NCBI GenBank assembly: GCA_016713225.1
Contig: JADJPO010000006.1
Location: 202,023 to 266,022 of the forward strand
Reading direction: 5' to 3'
Source: Kineosporiaceae bacterium
Lineage (GTDB): Bacteria; Actinomycetota; Actinomycetes; Actinomycetales; Kineosporiaceae
DNA: 64,000 nucleotides
The position numbers and the translations under genes are program-made. The notes under the pieces are model-generated. The model saw only the letters and a program-made list of their open reading frames with translations. It had not been told where the DNA came from and searched no databases. This document shows, one piece after another, positions 16,742 to 25,499 of the stretch. How positions within the stretch are numbered: position 1 is the first letter of the stretch; every line of letters starts with the position of its first letter.

Positions 16742-17460
16742 CTCAGCGGCCTGCGCTCCTCCCAAGTTCGATCATGCCGTTGTCCACGCTCGAGGCGACC
16801 CGTCCCATGGATCCGAGTAGCGCCGCGGTGCGGAGTCGGTGACCGAAAACCCAACTGGTGTATTGGCTTCCGCGGTCGGAGTGCACGATCACGCCGGGTT
16901 CGGGGCGGCGCCGCCAGCGGGCCATCTCCAGGGCGTCCACGACCAGGTCCGAGCGCATGTGATCAGCGATCGACCAGCCCACCACGGTGCGGGAGAACAC
17001 GTCCAGCACCGCGCAGCAGTACACCTTCCCCTCACCCGTGGGGTGTTCGGTGACATCGGTGCACCACAACCGGTCCGGGGCGTCGGCGACGAACCGGCGC
17101 TGCACCAGGTCGTCGTGGGTGGCGGTGTCGGGGCGTCGGCGCGTCTTGCGTTTCCCGCCGACCCCGACCAGACCGTTCGCGCGCATCAACCGTGCCACCC
17201 GTTTGCGGCCGCACCGGTGGTCCAGGCCGAGCCGGAGTTCGGCGTGCACCCGCGGGGACCCGTAGGTGCCGCGGGAGCCTTCGTGGACCGGCGGTGATGG
17301 TCTCCACCAGCTCGGCGTCGGCCACCGCACGAGCCGAATCGGGCCGGTCGCGCCACTCGTAGTAGCCCGAGCGTGAGACCTCGAGCACCCGGCAGGCCAC
17401 CGCGACATCGACCTCCAGGTCGCTGTCGTCGGCGAGTTCACGGACCAACCGGTACGTCAT
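16742..17460 (-). pseudogene. IS3-family orfB (integrase) copy 1, truncated and frameshifted
   Basis: The start MTYRLVRELADDSDLEV at 17460 overlaps the orfA stop by 4 bp. A frameshift near 17290 (after ETITA) moves the reading to another frame, which then shows CTDVTEHPTGEGKVYC and VIVHSDRGSQYTS with two catalytic Asp residues of the DDE triad. The frame stops abruptly at DNGMIE where IS110 sequence begins, so the catalytic Glu is missing. Confidence 0.85.
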
Positions 17461-17756
17461 TTTGGGTCGCTCTTGGGCAGGATGTTCTCCCGCGCGAAGT
17501 AGGCACTGGCCCGTTTGAGGATCTCGATCTCCATGGCCTGGACCCGGACCTCGCGGCGCAACCGGACCAGCTCGGCCCGCTCCGGGCTGCTCAGGCCCTC
17601 GGCGCGGCCGGCGTCGACATCGTCCTTGGCCATCCAGTTCCGCAGGCACGACTCACTGATCCCCAGATCCTTCGCGATCGCCGCGATCGGTTTGTCCCCG
17701 AGGCGGGCCAACTCGACCGCTCGGCGACGGAACTCCGGTGGGTGTGCTGCAGGCAT
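17457..17756 (-). CDS. IS3-family orfA, copy 1
   Basis: The 99-residue DNA-binding protein has a helix-turn-helix (PIAAIAKDLGISESCLRNW) followed by a leucine-zipper-like helix (LRREVRVQAMEIEIL) and the usual ending ASAYFAREN. It is intact and nearly identical to the copy at 44321, but its partner orfB is broken, so the element is dead unless helped in trans. Confidence 0.9.
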   Translation of the reverse strand: MPAAHPPEFRRRAVELARLGDKPIAAIAKDLGISESCLRNWMAKDDVDAGRAEGLSSPERAELVRLRREVRVQAMEIEILKRASAYFARENILPKSDPK

Positions 17757-17824
17757 ACAGGACTCCTTCCCAAGATGAAGATCATCATCTCAGATCAGGT
17801 GTCCGGGAAACCGGGTCAAGCTCC

Positions 17825-18234
17825 GAACTCTACCTGCTACCAATGTGGGGAAGTCCTCGCTTCGCCCCTTCCTTCCTGATGTTCCAGATGCCCGGACCCA
17901 CGGTCATCGTCTGTGGTCGACACCGCAAGGACTTCGGCCCACCTGTGAACAGCGGGTACCTCGGTGCGGGGCACTGAAATGGGCGAACGAGAACACTTGG
18001 CCGCTGTTGATCCGTAGCATTGGCTAGCCCCGCAGTCAACGACACGAGCGCCGGGCAGGGGAGGGGTCTGTCGTGGGCGACACGGTGGTGCACCAGCTGG
18101 CTGGGTTGCCTGGGGGCGCCTGAGTTTGAGGGAAGGCCATGCAGGCAAGGCCAGCGCGCGGGTTCCGATGAAGGTCGCTGACCTGTGGAGAGCCGTTTGC
18201 TCGTGCAATAGGGGGATCGGAGGGCGGAGGGTAC
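17825..18234. other. Gene-poor stretch right of the IS cluster
   Basis: About 410 bp. The first part reads TCYQCGEV in one frame and then VIVCGRHRK in another, which may be the tail of a Cys-containing gene cut by the IS. The last 40 bp hold a GGAGGGCGGAGGG purine run serving as ribosome site for the gene at 18235. Nothing else recognised. Confidence 0.4.
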
Positions 18235-18978
18235 ATGGGGTTGCTTGACAGGTTCGGCCGTGGCCGCCAGGGCGCGGGAACAGTCACCCGCGGGTGGGGT
18301 GAGTTGGAGGAGGACCTGTATCAGTTCGGGCTGTATGAGGTCCGGCCCCTGAAGGCTCCTGATCGGGCGCGTGCTGTCGGCCCTCAGATCGAACTCAAGT
18401 ATTACCGGCAAGCCATCGCGGGACCGACCCGGTTTGCGCAGGAGGTCATGACGGCGGCCCGTCACCGTGGTGGTTGGGTGTCCTATGGGGGGATGCGGCT
18501 GCTGAACTCCTTGCTGGGACCCGGGGAGATCCAGGCGGTCTTCGACGAGGTGAGCGATCTCGCCTTCGCTTTCCTCCGCTCACGCAACATCAACTTCGTG
18601 TACCTGTCGATGAGGGAGATCGACTGGTGGGTCGCCCACCACCCCGGTGAGGACTACCTGACGCGTCGGGCACCTCGGCCACCGCGGGAGGGGTCGGTGA
18701 CGCCACTAGCCCCAGGTGAACGCCGTCGGTTGGCGCACATGGGGCCAGACGGCAACAACAACGACATCTATGTGTTCGCAGCGCCAGGTGCGTTCCAGGC
18801 CATCGTTGTCACCCCAGGGGCGAGCTGGGCCGATGCCGTGCGACGGCCCTGGCAGAGCGCCCCGGACCTGTATGGGCTCTATGTCGAGGTAGCAGAGGCC
18901 ATGCGCTGTGAGCCGCCATGGTGCGAGCAACAGCTCAAGGCGTTCATCCCGCTGGACCTCCCGAACTTCACTCCCTGA
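18235..18978 (+). CDS. Hypothetical protein with MGLLDRFGRGR N-terminus
   Basis: The 247-residue protein has a strong GGAGGGCGGAGGG ribosome region. It starts with a short amphipathic basic segment (MGLLDRFGRGR) and contains many aromatic residues (YYRQ, WVSYGGMRLLN, DIYVFAAPG, EPPWCEQQLKAFIPLDLP). No signal peptide, membrane span or known domain is seen. It heads a run of three small co-oriented genes (18235-19984). The N-terminus resembles those of the proteins at 33917, 34756 and 37606. Confidence 0.65.
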   Translation: MGLLDRFGRGRQGAGTVTRGWGELEEDLYQFGLYEVRPLKAPDRARAVGPQIELKYYRQAIAGPTRFAQEVMTAARHRGGWVSYGGMRLLNSLLGPGEIQAVFDEVSDLAFAFLRSRNINFVYLSMREIDWWVAHHPGEDYLTRRAPRPPREGSVTPLAPGERRRLAHMGPDGNNNDIYVFAAPGAFQAIVVTPGASWADAVRRPWQSAPDLYGLYVEVAEAMRCEPPWCEQQLKAFIPLDLPNFTP

Positions 18979-19065
18979 CCACCCTGGTCCGGCGGGGACA
19001 CCCTCGGTCTACGGGCACGCAACCTTGATCGGCATCGAGAAACACAACAGAGAGGTTTGATCACC

Positions 19066-19491
19066 ATGGGTCTGATGGACCACAGGGCCAGCTGGGAGTT
19101 CCATGTGAACGCTCCCGCCAGCGATTGCATCACTGCATTCGCCCAGGCTATGACGGGGGGGTCGAAGTTCAGCCTGACGGCGTCGTCCTGGAAGGTCGTC
19201 CCTTTCGGCGGCGGCGCGGATGCCGTATATCAGGGCCGGGGCGGCGCTATCGGCGCCCTGACAGCGCTGACCGGTCAGGGCGGCCCGGAAGAAGACTCTG
19301 CCGTGGGAAGCAAGGTCGAGTTCCGGACCCAACCCAGTGGAGATGGACGGACCATTTGCCGGATGCACCTCGCCCAGTCCGGAAGACGGGTGGGGTTCAC
19401 CTCTGACGCACGGTTCATACGTCCCGCGATGCAGCGCGTCGAAGCTGGCCTCCGCCAGATCGACTCCTCGCTGAGTGTGACCAAGCACTAA
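19066..19491 (+). CDS. Hypothetical SRPBCC-like small protein
   Basis: About 141 residues from the ATG at 19066 with AGAGAGG 10 nt upstream; a TTG at 19057 is also possible. WEFHVNAPASDCITAFAQAM resembles the first strand and helix of START/SRPBCC ligand-binding domains, and later strands (SKVEFRTQ, GRTICRMHLAQ, VGFTSDARF) fit a beta-grasp. This fold call is tentative. It is followed by another small gene with the same orientation. Confidence 0.6.
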   Translation: MGLMDHRASWEFHVNAPASDCITAFAQAMTGGSKFSLTASSWKVVPFGGGADAVYQGRGGAIGALTALTGQGGPEEDSAVGSKVEFRTQPSGDGRTICRMHLAQSGRRVGFTSDARFIRPAMQRVEAGLRQIDSSLSVTKH

Positions 19492-19570
19492 CCTCGCGGG
19501 CTTGTGGCCAGAGAACGACCGCTGGGGCGAGTCAAGCGCCCACGGGAGCATCAACCGAAGTTGAAAGGAA

Positions 19571-19984
19571 ATGATGAAGGACGTGGAACCAACCGAGGCG
19601 GACTTCGAGGCCTACTCGAGTGCCCTGAACGCCCTTGAAGCCGCTTATCCCAGAGGGCCGGAATCACAGAATTTCGAGATGTTTCAAGTCCCCGGTTCGA
19701 AGCAGGATCAAGTGATCCTGCTCATGGTTTCGGTGGGGACACGCATTTGGTCCAGCCATTTCCATCTAGAGATGAAGGTCATATTGGGGTCGCTGGAACA
19801 CGTGAATCTCCCCCTGGCCTGCTCGATGGCGGGGATGCTGCGCGGCGGTGTCGTGATACACGAGAAGGAACCCTTCCCCGTGATGTATCAGGAGTCGTGG
19901 CCACTTCCAGACGTTGATCCGGCCGATGTCGTGCAGACGGCATTGGCCCTCGGCATGGCTGCCGGTTTCTATCACTCATCTTGA
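19571..19984 (+). CDS. Hypothetical protein, possibly YbjN/chaperone-like
   Basis: The 137-residue protein is preceded by GAAAGGAA. It alternates predicted strands (QVILLMVSVGTRIWSSHFHLEMKVIL) with a final helix (DPADVVQTALALGMAAGF), a layout like small type III-chaperone/YbjN-fold proteins. This is a guess from pattern only. It closes the 18235-19984 run and is followed by IS debris. Confidence 0.55.
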   Translation: MMKDVEPTEADFEAYSSALNALEAAYPRGPESQNFEMFQVPGSKQDQVILLMVSVGTRIWSSHFHLEMKVILGSLEHVNLPLACSMAGMLRGGVVIHEKEPFPVMYQESWPLPDVDPADVVQTALALGMAAGFYHSS

Positions 19985-19994
19985 TCATTCACGG

Positions 19995-20358
19995 GTGAGG
20001 TGAGCCTGCGTTCACGGTCGGGTATTGTGGATGTTCACCCCCTGTGTCGGGGCGGAGTCGATCAGCGCCGCCATCAGCCGGCGTCACTGCCCGCGGTCGG
20101 GTTCGCGGTAAACGGCGATCATTCGCTGGTGGACACACCCCTGCGCGTTGGGTAGCTCCTCGGTGGTGGCGGTCTTGAGCCCGGTGAACCCTCCATCGCA
20201 ACGATTTCTAGCCCTTGGCGCCAGGTCTCGTCCGATCGGTGAGCTTGATCGTGAGCGCCCGCTTCTAGCGGCGTTCGGCCATGTCCAGTAACCGCGCGGT
20301 GCCGTTTCCATCTCGGATCGGGTCAGAGCGATGATCACGGTGACGTACTTGTCGCCGC
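19995..20358 (-). pseudogene. ISL3-family transposase remnant
   Basis: On the minus strand, DKYVTVIIALT, then in a shifted frame RDGNGTARLLDMAE, then back in frame GGFTGLKTATTEELPNA match consecutive blocks of ISL3-family transposases. Frameshifts and stops interrupt them, and only a short stretch of the gene is left. A possible last piece (LMAALIDSA) lies toward 20040. Confidence 0.65.
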
Positions 20359-20360
20359 GG

Positions 20361-20552
20361 CTAGCGGTGCTTGTGGGGGCCGACACCGACGCGACCGCCG
20401 ACACCACGGCAGGACGGGCACGTCTCCCGCCGCTCGACTCGAACCTGTTCACCCTTCCAATTCTTTTCGTACTTGACATTCGTCACAGTGCCGTCACCAC
20501 CGCACTTCGGGCACCGGTGACAGTTCCCGCATGACGGGTCATATCCGGTCAT
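20361..20552 (-). CDS. Small CxxC / DnaJ-type zinc-finger protein
   Basis: The 63-residue protein begins MTGYDPSCGNCHRCPKCGGDG and continues to CPSCRGVGG near the end, so it has two CxxC-x-G-x-G modules like the DnaJ zinc-binding domain plus an extra N-terminal CxxC. It should bind one or two zinc ions. The ATG at 20552 has an A/G-rich ribosome region upstream. It is adjacent to the ISL3 remnant and may be its passenger or an independent gene. Confidence 0.6.
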   Translation of the reverse strand: MTGYDPSCGNCHRCPKCGGDGTVTNVKYEKNWKGEQVRVERRETCPSCRGVGGRVGVGPHKHR

Positions 20553-20766
20553 TCTTCCGTTTCCTTTCGGAGTGGTCAGCATCCCGACTGCATTGACCAT
20601 TGTGCTCGGTCGCCGGCTTGCGCAGGAATGGAATGGAGGCTCTTGAGGCAGACGTCAGGGAACAGTATTGAAGACTCCCGGGCCATAAGCTTGGTCACTT
20701 GCCACTTGCTGGCTGAACGTCCCCAAATGAAGCATGCCTTACGTTTCTGGTGCTGTTGCTCGTGGG

Positions 20767-20798
20767 TGTCAGGCGGCTTCGAGTACGACCGCCTGACA
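20767..20798 (-). terminator. Hairpin terminator after microprotein gene
   Basis: TGTCAGGCGG and CCGCCTGACA form a perfect 10-bp stem with a 12-nt loop, 23 bp beyond the stop of the minus-strand microprotein gene at 20822. Confidence 0.6.
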
Positions 20799-20821
20799 CT
20801 CCACCGCTCCATTGCTCAGGG

Positions 20822-20923
20822 TTAGGAGCAACGTCCGAATGAAGAGCATGCCTTATGGTTGCCCTCCTTGCAGTGAGCGCAAATATTACCCTTCCCGCGG
20901 TCCTTCTCGCATGCACAAGCCAC
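20822..20923 (-). CDS. 33-residue Cys-rich microprotein
   Basis: From a GTG at 20923 with GGAAGGA 8 nt upstream, the frame encodes MACACEKDRGKG, then ICAHC, then KACSSFGRCS, giving six Cys and two His in 33 residues. The spacing (CxC, CxxC, C-x5-C) suggests a compact zinc or disulfide protein. It has its own terminator. A degenerate second copy of the C-terminal part (RKACFIWGR) can be read about 90 bp further on the same strand. Confidence 0.5.
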   Translation of the reverse strand: MACACEKDRGKGNICAHCKEGNHKACSSFGRCS

Positions 20924-21164
20924 GCTGGGTTCCTTCCTCTGATGCCGGGGGCCTTGATCATGGAGTTGATCTCGACTGGACACTGACGGCAGCCATGATG
21001 ATCGCTCAAAGTTCAGCTGCTGTCGAGGCATTCATCGATTTCGTCGGTGTGAAGGCGTCGATTGATGTTCGATGCTGAGGTGCCAGTGGCACGACCAAGG
21101 CCCATAGCTGGGCGAAGTGGGCCGATACTGAAACCCGTTGCTCGCTGTCGGCGTCTACGCAAGC
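20924..21164. other. Intergenic, no feature recognised
   Basis: About 240 bp between two minus-strand small genes; it presumably holds the promoter of the microprotein. Confidence 0.4.
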
Positions 21165-21311
21165 TCAGTGCTTAGGTTGACCGCTTTGGCCGCGGCTGCC
21201 GCCGTTGTGCTTGTTGCTGTTGTTCTTGAACTTGTTCGATCCGCGGTCCTGTTGCGCAGCCTTGCGAGCGGTGCTCTGCGCCTTTGCCTGTTGGCTCTTG
21301 TTCCCGGCCAT
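21165..21311 (-). CDS. 48-residue basic, Gln/Asn-rich protein
   Basis: From the ATG at 21311 (GGAGG 9 nt upstream) the frame reads MAGNKSQQAKAQSTARK and ends with Asn, Gly, Ser, Gln and His repeats (NKHNGG, GQSGQPKH). It is highly charged, lacks hydrophobic segments and is probably disordered and nucleic-acid binding. It is divergent from the eight-gene operon at 21455, sharing a 143-bp promoter region, so it may be part of that system. Confidence 0.6.
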   Translation of the reverse strand: MAGNKSQQAKAQSTARKAAQQDRGSNKFKNNSNKHNGGSRGQSGQPKH

Positions 21312-21454
21312 CGGCCATACCTCCGTCTTGGTGTCGCGCCTGCCACGGTGAGTTGAGTGTCGACTCCAGCGCGCCTGGGCGGATTCCGGCCTGAACTCCC
21401 ACGGGGCCGCGCCCCGGTGAACTGGGCCTACCGCCCCTCCGAGGAGGTAGCCCC

Positions 21455-22942
21455 GTGACCACAGTGGTCCTTGTTCTGTTGGCCGTTCCTGCCTGTATCG
21501 CCATGGCCAGCCTGTATGCCGGCTACGTCCGGCGCGCGGAGCGGCGGTCTGAGGAACTGGCAGCCGAACGTCAGCTTGCAGCAGTGGCCGAGCAGGATCT
21601 CCGCGAGAGGGAGGCGCTTGCGCAGCGGACAGCGCTTGCCCTGGCTGGGGAAACCGCTCAGAACTGGCGAGCGTTGCCGGTCGAGAACGCCGCCACGGCG
21701 GTGTTGCACGGCTTCGCAGGCAGGCTCTCGGGACTGATCGAGAGGGGGCAGCGGGCCGATTGGCACGCGCAGGTCGCACGAGAGAGCGTTGACACACTCC
21801 GTGCCAGCGCCGATGAAGCGCTTGATCGCCTGCCTACCTGGCTGCGCAGCGGCGCGGGCCGCAGCATTGTGGTGTTTGCTGCTGCACTGCTCGTCCCATT
21901 CGGGATCGTAGCCTGTCTGCTCGACTTCCAGATCTTTGCGCCGGTGCAGGGGCAGTTGCTCGCGGCCTTCTTCGCTCCCGTGAGCGTGCTGTATGTGGCG
22001 GTCTGCGGCGTCGGCCTCAGCTTGGGACTCGGGCTTCACGGGGCGCTCGCCGACCGGACATTCGTTCGTACCAACGTGCTACTGCTGAGCGCGGCGGCGC
22101 TGGCACTGGGCGTGCTGTTCCTGGCTTACCTGGCACCGAACCGCTCCGCCCCGGAACACCGCACGGCGTCCCTAAATGCGCAGGCGGAGGTCGACCTGGC
22201 GAAGGCGCAGATGGCATCAGGAGTAGCGGGTGCGAACCAGACACTGACGGCAGCACAGGCCAAGCTGAGCAAGGCAAACGCCGAGGCCAAGGCCGCAGCC
22301 GAAACGGACCGGCTGTTCGTGCTGATCATGACGATCGCCGAACTGCCGCTGGTCGAGGGGGGACTCTGGGCCTCCGCCATGCTTCCCTGGCGAACTGCTC
22401 GGCGCCGGCTCGAGGCGGCGCAGGACAAGACGCTTGTGCTCGCGGACCACAAAGCCGCGGCGCAAGAGGAACTGCGCGCCTGCGTCGCGCAGATGTGTGC
22501 CGCCCTCTACGACACGCTCGTCTCGTACCGCGTGCCCGACCCTGAGGGCGTCATCCAGCAGGCGATGGCGCGGGTGCAGCTGCCACGGGTGGCTGCCGAG
22601 ATGCTCATCAGGATCACGGAAGGGGAGCCATCGGGAAGCCACGGTCCCAAGCCGGCTCTGGACGCCGGGACGAATCCAGCAGCGGATCGTGCTGGGCCGC
22701 CGCCGCCCGGCATCCCGGACACCGCGACGCCGGCCGCGGAGCAAGACAGACCTGGCATCGCGGTCCCTGAACGGGCGCGGCCGCCCGCACGGCCGGCCGA
22801 GGTCGTCGACCTGACCGATGCGCTGGACTCGCTGGACTCGCCCGCTGAGTCCCCTGCGGTATGCCCCGTCGAGCAGGCCGTCGGCCATGTTCCCGAGCCA
22901 CGGCCCGCCGACGAACTCGACTACCTCGACAACGCGCGTTGA
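21455..22942 (+). CDS. Operon gene 1: membrane coiled-coil protein
   Basis: The 495-residue protein starts at a GTG behind GAGGAGGTAG. A first hydrophobic helix (residues 1-23) is followed by an Ala/Glu/Arg coiled coil (about 28-70). Three more membrane helices follow (about 138-160, 168-190, 205-225), then an Ala/Lys coiled coil (SLNAQAEVDLAKAQ..., about 240-285), another helix and a Pro-rich acidic tail of about 110 residues. No known domain. It could be the membrane scaffold for the AAA+ and CHAT proteins encoded downstream. Confidence 0.7.
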   Translation: MTTVVLVLLAVPACIAMASLYAGYVRRAERRSEELAAERQLAAVAEQDLREREALAQRTALALAGETAQNWRALPVENAATAVLHGFAGRLSGLIERGQRADWHAQVARESVDTLRASADEALDRLPTWLRSGAGRSIVVFAAALLVPFGIVACLLDFQIFAPVQGQLLAAFFAPVSVLYVAVCGVGLSLGLGLHGALADRTFVRTNVLLLSAAALALGVLFLAYLAPNRSAPEHRTASLNAQAEVDLAKAQMASGVAGANQTLTAAQAKLSKANAEAKAAAETDRLFVLIMTIAELPLVEGGLWASAMLPWRTARRRLEAAQDKTLVLADHKAAAQEELRACVAQMCAALYDTLVSYRVPDPEGVIQQAMARVQLPRVAAEMLIRITEGEPSGSHGPKPALDAGTNPAADRAGPPPPGIPDTATPAAEQDRPGIAVPERARPPARPAEVVDLTDALDSLDSPAESPAVCPVEQAVGHVPEPRPADELDYLDNAR

Positions 22943-22965
22943 CCCTCCAGCCGGAAGGACACACC

Positions 22966-23706
22966 ATGAGTACCTTTGTCTCCGCTCGTTCCCGGATCGT
23001 GGCCCGTGCCGCCGAGCAAGCCTGTGCCCTACTGGCCGTCAGCACCGACTGCGTAGAGCTCGTCGCTCAGGCACGCCGGGCGGTCGAAATGCACACCCAA
23101 ACGGAGGCACTGAATGCTGCGCTGCAGCAGTCCGCTGGGGTGCTGCAGGCCCTGGCGCCCGAGGCATGGGTCGGGGTGCTCAATTCGAGAGCATCCGGCA
23201 CGGCGGGCATGGCAGAGATGCGCCGCAACGCCGAGCGGGCCGTCGCGACGGCCCAGGCTGCAATGGCTGGGGCCTCCCGGCGCGTGGTCGCCGACGCGAT
23301 CCGGGACTTCGGCGCCTCCCCGGCCCAAGGATTCGCGACGACGATCTGCGAGGGCAAGACAGCTACCGTGCTCGACTTGCGCCGGGGGGACGAGGTCATG
23401 TATGTCGAGGTGCGCGACGACGGCAGCGTCGAGCGAGAGTACGCGGGCCTGGCCGGAAACTCCTGCCAGGCTGTGGACGCCGACCTGGTGCACACGCTGG
23501 CCGCCGCGGGGATCGCGCTCGAGACCACGTACGAGGACCGGCACGACGGTCGGAACGACGGGTTGCGCTTGCTTGTCGCCGCGTCACACCGAGATCCCAT
23601 GTGCCCGGCCCGCGGCGGAGCATTGAACGCGGATGAACGCCGGGTGCGGCGCCGCGCAGACGCGGCCCCGGCGAGCCGGCGACGGGTTAGTGGTGGGGCG
23701 GCGTGA
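22966..23706 (+). CDS. Operon gene 2: unknown 246-residue protein
   Basis: The ATG at 22966 has GGAAGGA 7 nt upstream. The N-terminal half is helical (Ala-rich, SARSRIVARAAEQACALLAV). The second half has strand-like segments (TATVLDLRRGDEVMYVEV) and a basic tail. No catalytic motif or domain is recognised. The stop overlaps the GTG of the AAA+ gene by 4 bp, so translation is coupled and the two products probably act together. Confidence 0.65.
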   Translation: MSTFVSARSRIVARAAEQACALLAVSTDCVELVAQARRAVEMHTQTEALNAALQQSAGVLQALAPEAWVGVLNSRASGTAGMAEMRRNAERAVATAQAAMAGASRRVVADAIRDFGASPAQGFATTICEGKTATVLDLRRGDEVMYVEVRDDGSVEREYAGLAGNSCQAVDADLVHTLAAAGIALETTYEDRHDGRNDGLRLLVAASHRDPMCPARGGALNADERRVRRRADAAPASRRRVSGGAA

Positions 23707-25499
23707 ACGGCGTCGCTCAAGTCCGCGCTGTCACCCCGAACGGCGGGAGCGTCAGCGCACGCACTCCGCACGGGATGCGCGGCCGCACGGCGGCGCTGGA
23801 GACGGCCCTGGACCAGGCCCGCGCGGCCAGCAGTCAAGTGCTGCTCACCGGTCCAGGTGTACACGACTTGCTGATCGACGCCCAGGGGCGAGCGCTGTGG
23901 CTCGTGGATGCCATCCGCAGCCACTGCGCCCGACGTGGGCTCGGTCTCGTGTTTTACCGCCTGGGCGTGGGTGCCCAGTCGCTGCCCACCCTCCGCGACG
24001 GTGGCAGTGTGGCGCTGCGACCAGGTCCAGCCGAGGAGCTGCCTGACGAGACGATCACCCGGGTGATCCAGGACCTGCGGTCCGCAGCGGTGCCGTCCGT
24101 ACTGTTGCTCGACTACCTCGACTCGGTCCTCCCTGCCGAAGGCTTGGCCGCCGCCGACCACGGCCGGGCGAGTCTCCTCGAGAACCTCAGGTGCCTGACT
24201 GCCGACGCCAAGGGCTGGCAGCGTCACGGCCTCCAGGCGGTTCTGGTGGACCGATCCGACAGCCTGCCAGCGCAGTTGCGGAACCAGCCCGGCTACCGAA
24301 CGATCACCGTCGACCCACCGGACCAGACCGAACGGGTGCTGTTCGTGCGCCGGCGCACGGAGTCGCGGCGCGTTCATGCACTTCGCCTGGACGGGGACGT
24401 GACGGTCGAGCGAGCGGCGCGAGTCACCGGTGGGCTGCTGCTACGCGATCTGCATGAGCTGGCCGTGAGCAGCAACGCAAATCCGGTGACGGTACACACA
24501 CTGGCGGCGCTGAAGGCAAGCAGGATCCAGGAGAGAAGCGGCGGCGCGCTGGAACTGCTCAACTGCGCGGGCGTGATGGATGACATCGCCGGCCTTCCGG
24601 GCCTCAGACTGTATCTGAGCGACCTACGCCTCGCCGGACGTGGCTCGGTCCGGATCTGCCTCGCCGGGCCGCCCGGGACCGGTAAGACATACGCAGCGCA
24701 GAGGATCGCCGGGTTCCTCGGCGTGCCCCTGGTGCGGTTCGGCCAAGTGCACGGTTCGCTGCTGGGCGAGTCCGAATCCAACATGCGGCGCGCGCTCAGC
24801 CTGCTGTGCTCAATGGCTCCGGTAACCGTGCTGATCGACGAAGCCGACCAAGGGCCGCTCGGAGCCAGGGACGGGTCCGGCCGGACCGGCAATGAGGCAC
24901 ACCTGGCACTGCGCGCCATGCTGTTCGAGTTTCTCAGCGACCCAAACGCCGACGACGGGATCTCAGTGGTCGCAACGACCAACGTGCCACAGCGACTGGA
25001 CCCGGCGGCACGTTCCCGCTTCTCTGCGTTCCTGCCGGTCCTGTTCGGCTCCGGCCCCGAACTCGCGAAGATCATGGCCATGCACGCTCGGCGGCAGCCG
25101 GAGGCCATCCCGATCGACGGCGACCACGTAGGCGTGCTCACCCGGTTCGTTGCGGCGGGCGGAGTGCTATCTGGCCGGAGCGCTCAGTCCGTTCTGGAGT
25201 CAGCGTGGCGGAACGCCTTGCGGGCGGGGGAGCGCGTGGTCCGCCCCGAGGACATCGAGACCGCCTTGGCCCTGCGTGCCAACCAGGACTGGAACGCAGC
25301 CACCGAGTACTCCACGCTGAGTGCGCTGAGCATGGCACCGGACGCGAGCGTGTTGCCTTGGATCGCCGCACAGTTGCTCGGCGAGAGCTATGACCCACCG
25401 GCAAGGCTGCAGGCATACCTGACGCCCTCTGGCGCGGTGGACATCGGCGCCGTCCAGACGAGAATCCACGAATTGGAGACTGCGGGTGTCTATCGCTGA
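23703..25499 (+). CDS. Operon gene 3: AAA+ ATPase
   Basis: The 598-residue protein has a unique N-terminal part of about 300 residues. It then has a classical AAA+ module: GPPGTGKT (Walker A, about 322-329), VLIDEAD (Walker B, about 375-381), VVATTN (sensor 1, about 420) and RLDPAARSRF with likely arginine fingers. The helical lid follows. The match is closest to FtsH/Vps4-type AAA domains, but no protease motif (HExxH) is present. It probably remodels or unfolds a partner, with the CHAT protease of the same operon an obvious candidate. Confidence 0.85.
   Translation: MNGVAQVRAVTPNGGSVSARTPHGMRGRTAALETALDQARAASSQVLLTGPGVHDLLIDAQGRALWLVDAIRSHCARRGLGLVFYRLGVGAQSLPTLRDGGSVALRPGPAEELPDETITRVIQDLRSAAVPSVLLLDYLDSVLPAEGLAAADHGRASLLENLRCLTADAKGWQRHGLQAVLVDRSDSLPAQLRNQPGYRTITVDPPDQTERVLFVRRRTESRRVHALRLDGDVTVERAARVTGGLLLRDLHELAVSSNANPVTVHTLAALKASRIQERSGGALELLNCAGVMDDIAGLPGLRLYLSDLRLAGRGSVRICLAGPPGTGKTYAAQRIAGFLGVPLVRFGQVHGSLLGESESNMRRALSLLCSMAPVTVLIDEADQGPLGARDGSGRTGNEAHLALRAMLFEFLSDPNADDGISVVATTNVPQRLDPAARSRFSAFLPVLFGSGPELAKIMAMHARRQPEAIPIDGDHVGVLTRFVAAGGVLSGRSAQSVLESAWRNALRAGERVVRPEDIETALALRANQDWNAATEYSTLSALSMAPDASVLPWIAAQLLGESYDPPARLQAYLTPSGAVDIGAVQTRIHELETAGVYR

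Larger units (their letters stand above)
15734..17824 (-). mobile_element. Broken IS3-family element (copy 1) containing other IS debris
   Basis: The same 26-bp terminal repeat (GGAGCTTGACCC...) stands at 15734 and, inverted, at 17799-17824. The right part holds orfA and the first two thirds of orfB on the minus strand. The rest is replaced by an IS110 fragment and the end of a different IS3 element. An almost complete sister copy lies at 44253-45548. Confidence 0.75.
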
